In this document: positions 31,558 to 42,522 of the stretch, piece by piece
How the letters are laid out: each line of letters opens with the position of its first letter
How positions within the stretch are numbered: the first letter of the stretch is position 1
NCBI GenBank assembly: GCA_028714075.1
Contig: JAQTMZ010000012.1
Span: 1-51,238, forward strand
Reading direction: 5' to 3'
Source of the DNA: Gallionella sp.
GTDB lineage: Bacteria > Pseudomonadota > Gammaproteobacteria > Burkholderiales > Gallionellaceae
DNA length: 51,238 bases
Translations under genes and position numbers: made by a program
The notes under the pieces: model-generated
Database searches by the model: none
What the model was told of the DNA's origin: nothing
Seen by the model: only the letters and a program-made list of their open reading frames with translations

Positions 31558-31582
31558 GAGCGCGGGCAGGATGCCCGCGCTC
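31558..31582 (-). terminator. Stem-loop after hemN, possible terminator
   Basis: Perfect 11-base stem GAGCGCGGGCA/TGCCCGCGCTC with a 3-base loop, five bases after the hemN stop. No long T-run follows on the minus strand, so it may be a repeat or mRNA-stabilising element rather than a terminator. Confidence 0.45.
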
Positions 31583-31586
31583 CCGG

Positions 31587-32981
31587 TCAAATCACCTTCG
31601 AGTAGCGCGCATGTTCCGTGCGCGTGCGCAGGTACTTGTCGAACACCATGCAGATGTTGCGGATCAGCATGCGCCCCTTGGGGGTCACGGCGATGTGTTG
31701 CGGAGTGATTTCCAGCAGGCCTTCGCGCTCGTATTCGCGCAGCTCTTCCAGCTCGGTGGCAAAGTAATTGTCGAATTCGATCTGATAATCGGTATCGAAC
31801 GTTTTCTTGGACAGCTCGAAGTGGCACATCAGTGCCTGGATGATGGCGCGCCGGATCACGTCATCGTTATTCAATTCCATGCCGCGCATGATCGGCAACT
31901 GGCCTTTGTCCAAGGCGCCGTAATAGTCTCCCACCTCGCGGAAATTCTGGCTGTAGGTCGTGCCGACCTTGCCGATGGCGCTGACGCCGAGCGCAATCAG
32001 GTCGCAATCCGAATGGGTGGAATAACCCTGGAAATTGCGGTGCAGGCGGCCCTGGCGCTGCGCCACGGCGAGCTCGTCTTCCGGCTTGGCAAAGTGATCC
32101 ATGCCGATGTACACATAGCCCGCATCGGTCAGCTTGCTCACCGCCAGACTGAGGATATCCAGCTTCACTTGCGGTGCGGGCAAATCCTGTTCGTTGATGC
32201 GCCGCTGCGGCATGAAAATGGTCGGCATATGCGCGTAATTGTAGATGGACAGGCGATCCGGGTTGGCGGCGATCACCTTGTCCAGCGTCACGCCGAAGCC
32301 TTCCAGCGTCTGCTTGGGCAGGCCGTAGATCAGGTCGATGCTGACCGACTTGAAACCGTTGGCGCGCGCTGCCTGGATGATGCGCAGGGTCTCTTCCTCG
32401 CTCTGGATGCGGTTCACCGCGCGCTGCACCTCGGCGTCGAAATCCTGCACGCCGATGCTGATGCGGTTGAAACCTTCCTTGCCGAGCAGCGCGATGGTCG
32501 CGTCGCTGACCTTGCGCGGGTCGATCTCGATGGAGTATTCGCCGTCTTCCACCAGCTTGAAGTGCTGGCGTATCGCCGCCATCAACTGGTGAATTTCGTC
32601 ATCGCTCATGAAGGTCGGCGTGCCGCCGCCGAAGTGCAATTGCTCGACAACCTGCCCCGGCCCGAGCAGTTCCGCCTGCATCGCCATTTCCTTGATCAGG
32701 TAGCGCACATATTCGGCGGACTGGCTGCGGTCCTTGGTGATGATCTTGTTGCAGGCGCAGTAAAAACACAGCGTGTTGCAGAACGGGATATGGATATACA
32801 GCGACAGCGGGCGGGTGTCGCAGCTGGTCCTGCGTTTGGTTACCCAGCGGGCGTAACTCTCCGCGTTAAAATCCCCGGCAAAACGGTCTGCGGTTGGATA
32901 GGAAGTGTAGCGCGGGCCGTTCTTGTCGAGCCTGCGGATCAATTCCAGATCCACGATCAGTTGGTTTACTGCGTTGTTCAT
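31587..32981 (-). CDS. hemN: Oxygen-independent coproporphyrinogen III oxidase
   Basis: 464 residues from ATG at 32981, matching the family; the frame extends to 33059 but the added residues are not HemN-like. The radical SAM cluster motif is CNTLCFYCACN (C-x3-C-x2-C-x-C), preceded by LSLYIHIPF and followed by LHFGGGTPTF. The N-terminal GPRYTSYPTADRF and the C-terminal HemN domain are present. It oxidatively decarboxylates two propionates of coproporphyrinogen III without oxygen. Haem supply under low oxygen fits the cbb3 oxidase and peroxidase genes nearby. Confidence 0.96.
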   Translation of the reverse strand: MNNAVNQLIVDLELIRRLDKNGPRYTSYPTADRFAGDFNAESYARWVTKRRTSCDTRPLSLYIHIPFCNTLCFYCACNKIITKDRSQSAEYVRYLIKEMAMQAELLGPGQVVEQLHFGGGTPTFMSDDEIHQLMAAIRQHFKLVEDGEYSIEIDPRKVSDATIALLGKEGFNRISIGVQDFDAEVQRAVNRIQSEEETLRIIQAARANGFKSVSIDLIYGLPKQTLEGFGVTLDKVIAANPDRLSIYNYAHMPTIFMPQRRINEQDLPAPQVKLDILSLAVSKLTDAGYVYIGMDHFAKPEDELAVAQRQGRLHRNFQGYSTHSDCDLIALGVSAIGKVGTTYSQNFREVGDYYGALDKGQLPIMRGMELNNDDVIRRAIIQALMCHFELSKKTFDTDYQIEFDNYFATELEELREYEREGLLEITPQHIAVTPKGRMLIRNICMVFDKYLRTRTEHARYSKVI

Positions 32982-33359
32982 AAGTACCTGTCTGTTCCTG
33001 AATGAATATGCCGGCATAGCGCCAAACATACCATCCCAATGGTTTGATATAAGCCGCAATCCGTGTCATATTCACTCCCAGAGCGGCGGTGAATAGCGGG
33101 CAGTTTGCGGTTTTCCGTCCGGCATTTTACCAAAGGCAGGCGCTATGCGCTTGGGGTTGGCGGATGCGCTATTGAACAGGTCATTAAATAGATGAAATGG
33201 CCGCTATGCCGTAGGCTGGCGGTGAGCAACGCGAACCCCGGCGTTTGGCAACCTTGAATATGCCGGGGTTCGTGCCTCACCGCCAGCCTACGAGTTTTGA
33301 TGTCGATGGCAGACTCTATAAATAACGCCAAAAGCTTGATAAATTGAAAAAGGAATAAC
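32982..33359. other. Intergenic region with an inverted-repeat element
   Basis: 378 bases between hemN (leftward) and a plus-strand membrane gene, so promoters for both should lie here. The only clear structure is the palindromic element at 33210-33292, described separately. A GTTTGATA half-site near 33044 lacks a matching partner for an FNR site. Confidence 0.4.
33210..33292. repeat. Large imperfect palindrome (REP/MITE-like)
   Basis: CGTAGGCTGGCGGTGAG at 33210-33226 pairs perfectly with CTCACCGCCAGCCTACG at 33276-33292, and the inner arms GCGAACCCCGGCG and TGCCGGGGTTCG pair as well. The whole forms a long hairpin of over 25 base pairs with a short A/T loop. No coding frame inside. It resembles dispersed repeats, though only this copy is in the window. 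Confidence 0.65.
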
Positions 33360-33899
33360 GTGCAGCAACAGTTCGATGTTTCATCCGAAGAGGGGCGGCA
33401 CGCCAAGTGGCCGCACGAAATTTTCCTGATCAACCTGATCTTCAACCATGTTTTCGTGTTCTGCGCGACCGTTGCGGTGGTCGGCAGGTTCCCCTATTTG
33501 CCCGCGCTGGTGCCGGTCATTTCGTTTGCCATCATCGGCTATATTCTCCTCAAGGCCAGGCAGGTGGCAGCCGGCGACCAGTCGTGGTTCATCAAGGCGC
33601 ACTGGCAAATCGCCGCCAAACGCAACCGTATTTTCATGCTGCTGTTGACCATTACCTGTGTCGTTACCGGCGGCGGTTTATGGCTGTCCAAAATGATGGG
33701 CTGGGCCAAGATTCCCACCATCGCCCTGATCAGCGGCGTGGGGTTGCTGCCGTTCATGATCGTGCTGCTGGTGCTGATCGTGCTCGGCAATGAATCGGTA
33801 TATATGGCCCGCGATGGCAGGCTGCCGGAGCACTTTGCGGAACAAAGTCCCGATATGCCCACCGTCCAACAATCTCAACCCATTAAAGAATTACCATGA
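33360..33899 (+). CDS. Four-helix inner membrane protein of unknown function
   Basis: 179 residues from GTG at 33360, with AAGGA five bases upstream. The frame is hydrophobic with about four membrane helices (around residues 22-43, 47-65, 92-110 and 119-143) and short polar ends. I recognise no family. The next gene overlaps by four bases (ATGA), so the two form a small operon and perhaps a membrane-anchored pair. It sits between hemN and rpoH. Confidence 0.75.
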   Translation: MQQQFDVSSEEGRHAKWPHEIFLINLIFNHVFVFCATVAVVGRFPYLPALVPVISFAIIGYILLKARQVAAGDQSWFIKAHWQIAAKRNRIFMLLLTITCVVTGGGLWLSKMMGWAKIPTIALISGVGLLPFMIVLLVLIVLGNESVYMARDGRLPEHFAEQSPDMPTVQQSQPIKELP

Positions 33900-34567
33900 T
33901 CCGCAAGCTTTACTGGGGCGTTGCTATTCTCTCTTTCCTGATTCTTGCGAGCTCGTTTTTTATGCCGGGTAAACCGGTCGAAAAGACCGACTTGCCCTGG
34001 CACATTGAACATCCTGCGGCGGGCAAGGTGCGTATCTTCGGCCTGACCCTGGGGCAGGCCACCACCAATGAGGCGGAGCGGCGTTTCCGGGAGGAAGCCA
34101 AGCCCAGCCTGTTCAAGGCGCCGGGCGGACAACTGGTCGCCGAGATGTTCTTCGAGCAGGTCACCCTGGCGGGATTGAAGTCAAAAATCGTCGTAAGCAT
34201 CGCCGTTCCCGATGCGGAGTTGCAGGGCATGTACGAACGCGGCTTGCGCATGAGCGGCACCGGCAGCGGCAAGAAAATCACGCTGGCGCCGGAGGATGTG
34301 GCCCGGGTGCGCGCGCTGCCGATCAGCGGCCTGACCTATATGCCGCCGATTCGTTTGGAAGAGGAGGTTATCGGCAAGCGTTTCGGCCAGCCCGCCAAGC
34401 GCATCAGGGAGAAGAAAAGCGGGGCGATCCATTGGCTGTATCCGCAACACGGGCTGGACATCACGCTGGGCGGCGCGGAAAAGCCCGTGCTGCAATATGT
34501 ATCACCGGGGGATTTTGACAAGCTGCTGCAACCCTTGCTGGCCGACGGAGAGGCAGTCAGCCAGTAG
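33896..34567 (+). CDS. Conserved-looking membrane-anchored protein of unknown function
   Basis: 223 residues. One N-terminal hydrophobic segment (about 6-24) acts as signal or anchor, followed by a soluble, probably periplasmic domain with IFGLTLGQATTNEAERRF, reminiscent of substrate-free lipoprotein folds, but no family is recognised. Coupled by a four-base overlap to the membrane gene before it. The convergent rpoH gene ends 83 bases downstream, with a shared hairpin between. Confidence 0.75.
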   Translation: MIRKLYWGVAILSFLILASSFFMPGKPVEKTDLPWHIEHPAAGKVRIFGLTLGQATTNEAERRFREEAKPSLFKAPGGQLVAEMFFEQVTLAGLKSKIVVSIAVPDAELQGMYERGLRMSGTGSGKKITLAPEDVARVRALPISGLTYMPPIRLEEEVIGKRFGQPAKRIREKKSGAIHWLYPQHGLDITLGGAEKPVLQYVSPGDFDKLLQPLLADGEAVSQ

Positions 34568-34576
34568 TGCTCCCCC

Positions 34577-34621
34577 GCAAAAAATAATCCCTTCCTCGGC
34601 TTTGCGCCAGAAGAAGGGATT
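34577..34621 (-). terminator. Rho-independent terminator of rpoH
   Basis: Nine-base stem AATCCCTTC/GAAGGGATT (34586-34594 and 34613-34621) with an 18-base loop that can pair further. On the minus strand the stem is followed by ATTTTTTG. It lies between the convergent plus-strand gene and rpoH. Confidence 0.8.
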
Positions 34622-34650
34622 GCAGGATTTCTTGTATCGCCGGTTCGGCG

Positions 34651-35508
<858 letters not shown>

Positions 35509-35567
35509 GGTGTTTTCTCCTCTTTGAATATTTTAGCACTCGCGGCCTGTGATTGCCAATATGCGAA

Positions 35568-35759
35568 TTAGTTCGGCTGGTTAAAGTTGTCTAGGCCAAT
35601 ATAAATCGGTCTGGCAGGCTGTTGGGCGTTGAGCGTCCACCAAGGCGTCCCGCGGATAACCAACGACTTGGTTGCTGTCTTCGGGCGTTGTTTCAGTGGC
35701 TCAATGACCGTTTCTGGTTTCTGGTTTTTCGCTGTTTTCTTCGCCGCCTTTGCCGTCAT
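35568..35759 (-). CDS. Small hypothetical protein after ccoS
   Basis: 63 residues, Lys/Thr/Pro-rich at the N-terminus and ending in a PWWTLNAQQPARPIYIGLDN segment that looks protein-like. The first 59 bases overlap the end of ccoS in another frame, and GGAG lies seven bases before the ATG. No family recognised. It could be real and translationally coupled to ccoS, or chance; the Trp/Tyr-rich C-terminus is the argument for real. Confidence 0.4.
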   Translation of the reverse strand: MTAKAAKKTAKNQKPETVIEPLKQRPKTATKSLVIRGTPWWTLNAQQPARPIYIGLDNFNQPN

Positions 35760-35919
35760 CGGGGCGCTCCATCATTTCTTCGTCATCGTCCATCAGAATG
35801 CGGCTGGCATTGCCTTCCATATCCTCGTACTGGCCTTTCTTCACCGCGTATATCAGCACGGCAAGGAACACCAAACCGAAAAACATCATGCCGGGTATCA
35901 AGCTGTAAATCACATCCAT
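35701..35919 (-). CDS. ccoS: cbb3-type cytochrome oxidase assembly protein CcoS
   Basis: 72 residues. One N-terminal membrane helix (IPGMMFFGLVFLAVLIYAV) is followed by KKGQYEDMEGNASRILMDDDE, the conserved CcoS motif, and then a Ser/Glu-rich tail longer than usual. CcoS is needed for insertion of haem and copper into CcoN. The gene directly follows ccoI (27 bases), the normal ccoGHIS order except for the kinase inserted further upstream. Confidence 0.93.
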   Translation of the reverse strand: MDVIYSLIPGMMFFGLVFLAVLIYAVKKGQYEDMEGNASRILMDDDEEMMERPDDGKGGEENSEKPETRNGH

Positions 35920-35946
35920 GACGGCCTCCCACTGTGATTTTATGAA

Positions 35947-38388
<2,442 letters not shown>

Positions 38389-38633
38389 AGGACAGAGGTC
38401 AAAAGTATCTCCTCACATCATTAGAGGGGAGTAGGATGAATTGACAGTGCTCAAGCCTGCTGCCAATTTTCATGATACAGAATGCGGAGTTTAACTTTTT
38501 CAATCGTACTGACAAAATTTTATTCATGAATCGCAGTAGCTGTAGCTGGGTGGGCGACAATTACATTACCTTAAACCAGTCGTTCGTCAGTATCGGCTAA
38601 CGACACATTGCAGCCGTTCGCATTTGCTTGGAT
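38389..38633. promoter_or_regulatory. Promoter region of ccoI
   Basis: 245 bases between the end of the kinase gene and the ccoI start. It contains the FNR-type site at 38441-38454, a possible -10 hexamer TAATGA around 38418-38423 on the minus strand, and GAGGAG before the start. The remaining left-to-right sequence is A/T-rich without other recognisable signals. Confidence 0.5.
38441..38454. promoter_or_regulatory. FNR-type binding site upstream of ccoI
   Basis: TTGACAGTGCTCAA has both TTGA and TCAA half-sites at the right spacing for FNR/ANR (TTGAT-N4-ATCAA consensus). It lies 53-66 bases upstream of the ccoI start, which allows activation from near -41.5. An fnr gene is present at 47367-48146. 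Confidence 0.55.
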
Positions 38634-39890
38634 TTAAACTTTAAGTGCGCTTACCACACGAGCCCTTACTTCTTCTGCCGCTAACTTCTGCTTTAGATTC
38701 TCTCGGAATAATTGTTCATCACGCTTAGCTTTCATATCAATATCATTTTGGTATCTACGATTCGCTATATCTACATATCTCTTGGCGTAATTGATAATTT
38801 GCTGAGCATCATCTGCCCTTGCTCTAACAATCGCCTTGTCGCCTTTGAACTGAAAACTTTCTGGCCCTGAACCACTGAGGGAGCTAAAATTTTCGTTTGG
38901 ATTTTGAAATCGTTGTACCCATGCACTGTCTGGGGTACGGTTAAGTGTTAGTATCAAATTCTCATTTTCCCAATCAGGAGATACTATCTCTATCGGGGCA
39001 AATTTTCCTGCTTCGAATTTTGGAACAACTTCTTTTGATATTGCATTAACTCGTTGAAGAGTAACGAATGCATTTCCGCGCGCTATAAGCTCTTTTTTTA
39101 TAGTATCAATAGAATCTGGCCGTGCTTCCGGTTTATTCTGAATCATCAATTCGACCAACGGGTCAAGATACGAAAACTCTGGAGTAACCGATGCTATAGC
39201 CTTATACCCCGCCCCGTGAGGCACTATGCCGGTAAACATCTCATTCAGCATCAAACCCAGTGCAAAGATGTCAGCACGGTGATCAACCTTGGCTCCCTTG
39301 GTTCGCTGCTCTGGGGCAGAGTAACCAAAGTTTGCCATCTTCGCGCCAATCTTTGTTTCTACCAGTGTTTCGATAATATCCTCTTCAAAATGTGCAATTC
39401 CAAAATCGGCTATGACAGCGAGGTTTTTGATTGGGTCATAGAGAATGTTTTCAGGTTTTAAATCACGATGAAACGCCTTCAATTGGTGTGCTGCATCAAT
39501 CCCATCGAGTATCTGGTTAAACAAAGGGAGAGCCTTCTCAGGCGGAATCACTCCATCCAATAACTTTCGCAAAGTCATCGGAAATTCTGGCATCACATAA
39601 AATGGGCACTTCACTCCCTTGATAATGGCCAGGCCGGAGTCGAGCACTTGAATTATATTTTTATGCTCGTACTTGCTGCAAAAAGCGATTTCGTTCTTGA
39701 ATCTCTTCCGTCTCTCCGTCGTTATTCGCTCTGGGGATAAGCACTTGAGAGCAAATCTTTCATTACCTTCGTTCTTAACCGGATAAACTCGGCCAGCCCC
39801 TCCTTCTCCCAGCGGGCTACCAATTACTTCGAAGGTTTCAAAAGTTGTTTCAAACGATGTCGGCCATGCTTCTTTTGGAGGAGTAGCCAT
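38634..39890 (-). CDS. Hanks-type Ser/Thr protein kinase with unknown C-terminal region
   Basis: 418 residues from ATG at 39890 with AGGTG seven bases upstream. Gly-rich loop LGEGGAGRV, Lys49, Glu67, the catalytic loop HRDLKPEN, DFG (162-164) and the APE motif (GYSAPEQ) show an intact eukaryotic-like kinase of about 260 residues. The remaining 150 residues have no recognised domain and end in a Lys/Glu/Arg-rich helix. The gene sits between ccoH and ccoI with long gaps both sides and looks more AT-rich than its neighbours. No phosphatase is adjacent. Its targets are unknown. Confidence 0.88.
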   Translation of the reverse strand: MATPPKEAWPTSFETTFETFEVIGSPLGEGGAGRVYPVKNEGNERFALKCLSPERITTERRKRFKNEIAFCSKYEHKNIIQVLDSGLAIIKGVKCPFYVMPEFPMTLRKLLDGVIPPEKALPLFNQILDGIDAAHQLKAFHRDLKPENILYDPIKNLAVIADFGIAHFEEDIIETLVETKIGAKMANFGYSAPEQRTKGAKVDHRADIFALGLMLNEMFTGIVPHGAGYKAIASVTPEFSYLDPLVELMIQNKPEARPDSIDTIKKELIARGNAFVTLQRVNAISKEVVPKFEAGKFAPIEIVSPDWENENLILTLNRTPDSAWVQRFQNPNENFSSLSGSGPESFQFKGDKAIVRARADDAQQIINYAKRYVDIANRRYQNDIDMKAKRDEQLFRENLKQKLAAEEVRARVVSALKV

Positions 39891-40216
39891 ATCAATCACC
39901 TAAAAATAAATTATCAAATTATGGGCACTTTAACAGCAAGGAGTAATGTTATTCATGGAAAATGAATTGCAATTGCCGGAATGGCTGCATCTGGCGCAGC
40001 ACACTGCCGCCCGCCAGCCATGCTGATTGCTTTCCTAAAAGCAGACGCTCGCAAATAGTGGTGTCGGACAAACTCAACCAGTTCGCGCAGATGGATGAAG
40101 GCGCGCACCACATGAACGCTGATTTCCACGGCGCGGGGAGAACGGATTAAATCTGCATTTTCCTGACAGATTACGGCGCATGGTTTGTTGCCGGAGCAGT
40201 TTATTGGATTATTCGG
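39891..40216. other. Intergenic region with a possible gene remnant
   Basis: 326 bases separate the kinase gene from ccoH. The plus strand holds a short open frame and protein-like stretch at 39946-40150 (separate entry). I see no terminator or promoter that can be stated with confidence. Confidence 0.4.
39946..40150 (+). pseudogene. Possible broken small gene
   Basis: AAGGAG at 39938-39943 precedes ATG 39946, which reads MLFMENELQLPEWLHLAQHT and a few more residues, then stops at 40024. One frame over, the sequence continues with a protein-like SDKLNQFAQMDEGAHHMNAD stretch to a stop at 40150. A frameshifted remnant is plausible. The family is unknown and the evidence is weak. Confidence 0.25.
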
Positions 40217-40726
40217 TCATGGCGCAGCCGCGACCATAAATCTGTCGGTGCCAACTTCAAATATATCCGCGCCGCGTTTGATGCGGATACGCAACTCCCA
40301 GTAGCCCTTGAGCGGGAAGCTGATGTAGCCCTGATAGTTGCCCGGAGAAGTTTCCTTGAAGGGTACGACAAAATCCTTGGTCGCGTCGGCGGCGCGGTAG
40401 GCCAACACCTCCATCTCCCCGCTGACCGGCACGCCTCGGCGGTCGACCACGCCGATGGCATAGGCTGCGGGCGTGGCGAGCACGACGGCTTGGGGCTGCT
40501 TGACGCTGATTTTCCAGGCCAGGGCATTTTGCGCCTCGATGCTTTTTATCGTCTCGGTATCGGTCTTGCGATTCTTGGTGCTGTAGTCGCGCTCCACCAG
40601 CGTGGAGCGATGGTGCAGCGAGAACCAGATCAACGCGCTGTTCACCAGCAGGGCAGTCAATATCACGCCGATCATGCCGATGAACCACGGGTTGCGCCAA
40701 CTCTTTTTGTTATTTTGCGAGATCAT
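40217..40726 (-). CDS. ccoH: cbb3 oxidase assembly protein CcoH (FixH)
   Basis: 169 residues. One N-terminal membrane helix (PWFIGMIGVILTALLVNSALI) then a periplasmic beta-rich domain with the FixH features YSTKNRK and the late GNYQGYISFPLKGYWELRI. FixH/CcoH is required for stable cbb3 oxidase assembly. It overlaps ccoG by four bases, so the two are co-translated. Confidence 0.92.
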   Translation of the reverse strand: MISQNNKKSWRNPWFIGMIGVILTALLVNSALIWFSLHHRSTLVERDYSTKNRKTDTETIKSIEAQNALAWKISVKQPQAVVLATPAAYAIGVVDRRGVPVSGEMEVLAYRAADATKDFVVPFKETSPGNYQGYISFPLKGYWELRIRIKRGADIFEVGTDRFMVAAAP

Positions 40727-42201
40727 TTTGCGCGGTCAACTTTCTTGGGTTTGTTGCGCGGTTCTCTTCGGTGCTTGGGGCCATTGAACCGGGTCTTGTA
40801 TTCCGCGGCCATATTCGGGTCTTCGGTGCTTTGGATGCGGAACTCGATCGGCGTCACTTCCTGTTTGATGTTTTCGCCGGGCGCACTGACGAAGATGGTG
40901 AAGGAGTTGCCGCGGCCGTGATGTGTCAGCAACGGTTTTTCGGCGCCGACCACCACCTGGTCTTTCACCCCGCCTTGCACCGTGACGTTCACATACACAT
41001 CCTTGTGGGTCTTGTTGAGCACCTTGAACTCGTACTGGTTGCGGATCGAACCGTCGCTCAGGGTGACAAACAAGGGCTGGCGTTCCGGTATTACCTTCAG
41101 CGTCAGCGTACCCAGATGCGACAGTCCGTAAACGATGCCGCCAAAGGCCAGCAGGATGATGCCGAGGTACACCAGCGTGCGCGGGTGCTGGTACATCTTC
41201 TTGGCGGGCTTGCCTTGCAGCTCGTTCAACGAGGCATAGCGTATCAGGCCGTGCGGCTTGCCCACCTTGTCCATGATGGAATCGCAGGCATCCAGGCACA
41301 GGCCGCAGGTGATGCAGCCCAATTGCTGCCCGTCGCGGATGTCCACGCCGGTCGGGCACACCTGCACACACTGGAAACAATCGATGCAGTCGCCTTGTGC
41401 CGCGCTTCCCCCATCCTCCGCCTTGCGGTGCAGCTTGCCGCGCGGCTCGCCGCGCCTGAAATCATAGGCCGGCAATATCGTCTGCGCATCCGTCATCACT
41501 CCCTGAATGCGGGCATAGGGGCACATCCACATGCAGACCTGCTCGCGCAACAGCCCGGCCATGATGTAGGTGCCGAAGAAGAATGAGAGCAGCGTTACCC
41601 AGCCGACCATGGGCAATTGAAGATGCACCAGGTCGTACCAGTAGTCGTAGGCATCGACGAACCAGATCGAGAAACTAATGCCGGTGAACAGCGAGATCGT
41701 CAACCAGATAAGGTGCTTGACGGACTTCTTGCGGATTTTTTCCAGATTCCATGGCGCGGCATCCAGCTTGCGCCGGGCGGCAGGCGCGCCTTCGATCTTG
41801 TCTTCCAGCCAGACGAACCAGTCGGTCCACGCGGTCTGAAAACAGAAGTAGCCGCAAAACACGCGGGAGGCCACCGAGGTCACCGCAAACAAAGCCATCG
41901 CCAGTAACAGCAGCAACAGCGACAGCATCCAGATATCCTGCGGCAACACCGTCAGGTTGAAAAAACGGAACTGGCGATGCTCGATGTCGAACAGGATGGC
42001 CTGTTTGCCATTCCAGCGCAAATAAGGAACCAGGAAAAATAGCAGGTAGAGCGATTGGGTGTAATTTTTTACGGTGCGGAAAAAGCCGGGCATGCGCTTG
42101 GCATGGATGGTCTTGTCACCCTTGTTGACATTCCAGTGTTCAAACTCCTGGTAAATTCCGGTGACGCCGCCGGGTTCTTTTTTTTCCACTTCCGTATTCA
42201 A
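40723..42201 (-). CDS. ccoG: cbb3 oxidase accessory protein CcoG (polyferredoxin)
   Basis: 492 residues. Membrane helices around a heptad of FCGYFCFQTAWTDWF, two ferredoxin-like Cys sets (CIDCFQCVQVCP and CITCGLCLDAC), and a C-terminal Ig-like periplasmic domain with YEFKVLNKTHKDVYVN. CcoG is an iron-sulfur copper reductase that prepares Cu(I) for the oxidase. It begins a new transcription unit: the ccoNOQP terminator and an inverted-repeat element lie upstream. Confidence 0.95.
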   Translation of the reverse strand: MNTEVEKKEPGGVTGIYQEFEHWNVNKGDKTIHAKRMPGFFRTVKNYTQSLYLLFFLVPYLRWNGKQAILFDIEHRQFRFFNLTVLPQDIWMLSLLLLLLAMALFAVTSVASRVFCGYFCFQTAWTDWFVWLEDKIEGAPAARRKLDAAPWNLEKIRKKSVKHLIWLTISLFTGISFSIWFVDAYDYWYDLVHLQLPMVGWVTLLSFFFGTYIMAGLLREQVCMWMCPYARIQGVMTDAQTILPAYDFRRGEPRGKLHRKAEDGGSAAQGDCIDCFQCVQVCPTGVDIRDGQQLGCITCGLCLDACDSIMDKVGKPHGLIRYASLNELQGKPAKKMYQHPRTLVYLGIILLAFGGIVYGLSHLGTLTLKVIPERQPLFVTLSDGSIRNQYEFKVLNKTHKDVYVNVTVQGGVKDQVVVGAEKPLLTHHGRGNSFTIFVSAPGENIKQEVTPIEFRIQSTEDPNMAAEYKTRFNGPKHRREPRNKPKKVDRAK

Positions 42202-42248
42202 ATGCTCACTCCCATGGGTTTTGTAATCAAGGGAACCTCTAAAAATTT

Positions 42249-42379
42249 GTCACACCGGCGAAGGCCGGCGTCCAGTTGATTAAAGATATTCCGCGAAAGC
42301 GGGGCAACATCACAAATACTGCTTTGTCCGCTACGCGGAGACTGTTTGAGAACTGGATTCCGGCCTGCGCCGGAATGAC
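42249..42379. repeat. MITE-like element with 27-bp imperfect terminal inverted repeats
   Basis: GTCACACCGGCGAAGGCCGG at 42249-42268 continues to 42275 and is the inverted partner of 42353-42379; 22 of 27 positions match. Each end is itself a small CCGGC-AAGG-CCGG hairpin. About 77 bases lie between and do not code. The end motif resembles repeats dispersed in many proteobacterial genomes. Confidence 0.6.
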
Positions 42380-42454
42380 GAACTAATGGATTATCCGGGT
42401 TCAATTGTTTCTTTTCGGATTGTGCCAATTCTAAATCAAATCTGATGCGGCAAT

Positions 42455-42484
42455 AAAAAAGGAGGAGATTTGATTCTCCTCCTT
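42455..42484 (-). terminator. Rho-independent terminator of ccoNOQP
   Basis: Perfect ten-base stem AAGGAGGAGA/TCTCCTCCTT around a 6-base loop, with a T-run on the minus strand (six A at 42455-42460). Located 38 bases after the ccoP stop. Confidence 0.9.
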
Positions 42485-42522
42485 TAGCGACCCCCTTGGT
42501 TGCGTTTGCGAGAACCTGCAAA

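Larger units (their letters stand above)
42202..42522. other. Gap between ccoP and ccoG with terminator and repeat
   Basis: 321 bases. From right to left on the minus strand they hold the ccoNOQP terminator (42455-42484), an inverted-repeat element (42249-42379) and 47 bases leading to the ccoG start, which should include its promoter or ribosome site. No gene seen. Confidence 0.6.

Noticed and set aside
31611..33005. 464-codon plus-strand open frame opposite hemN
   Set aside because: Shadow of hemN, whose radical SAM motif and full domain order are intact.
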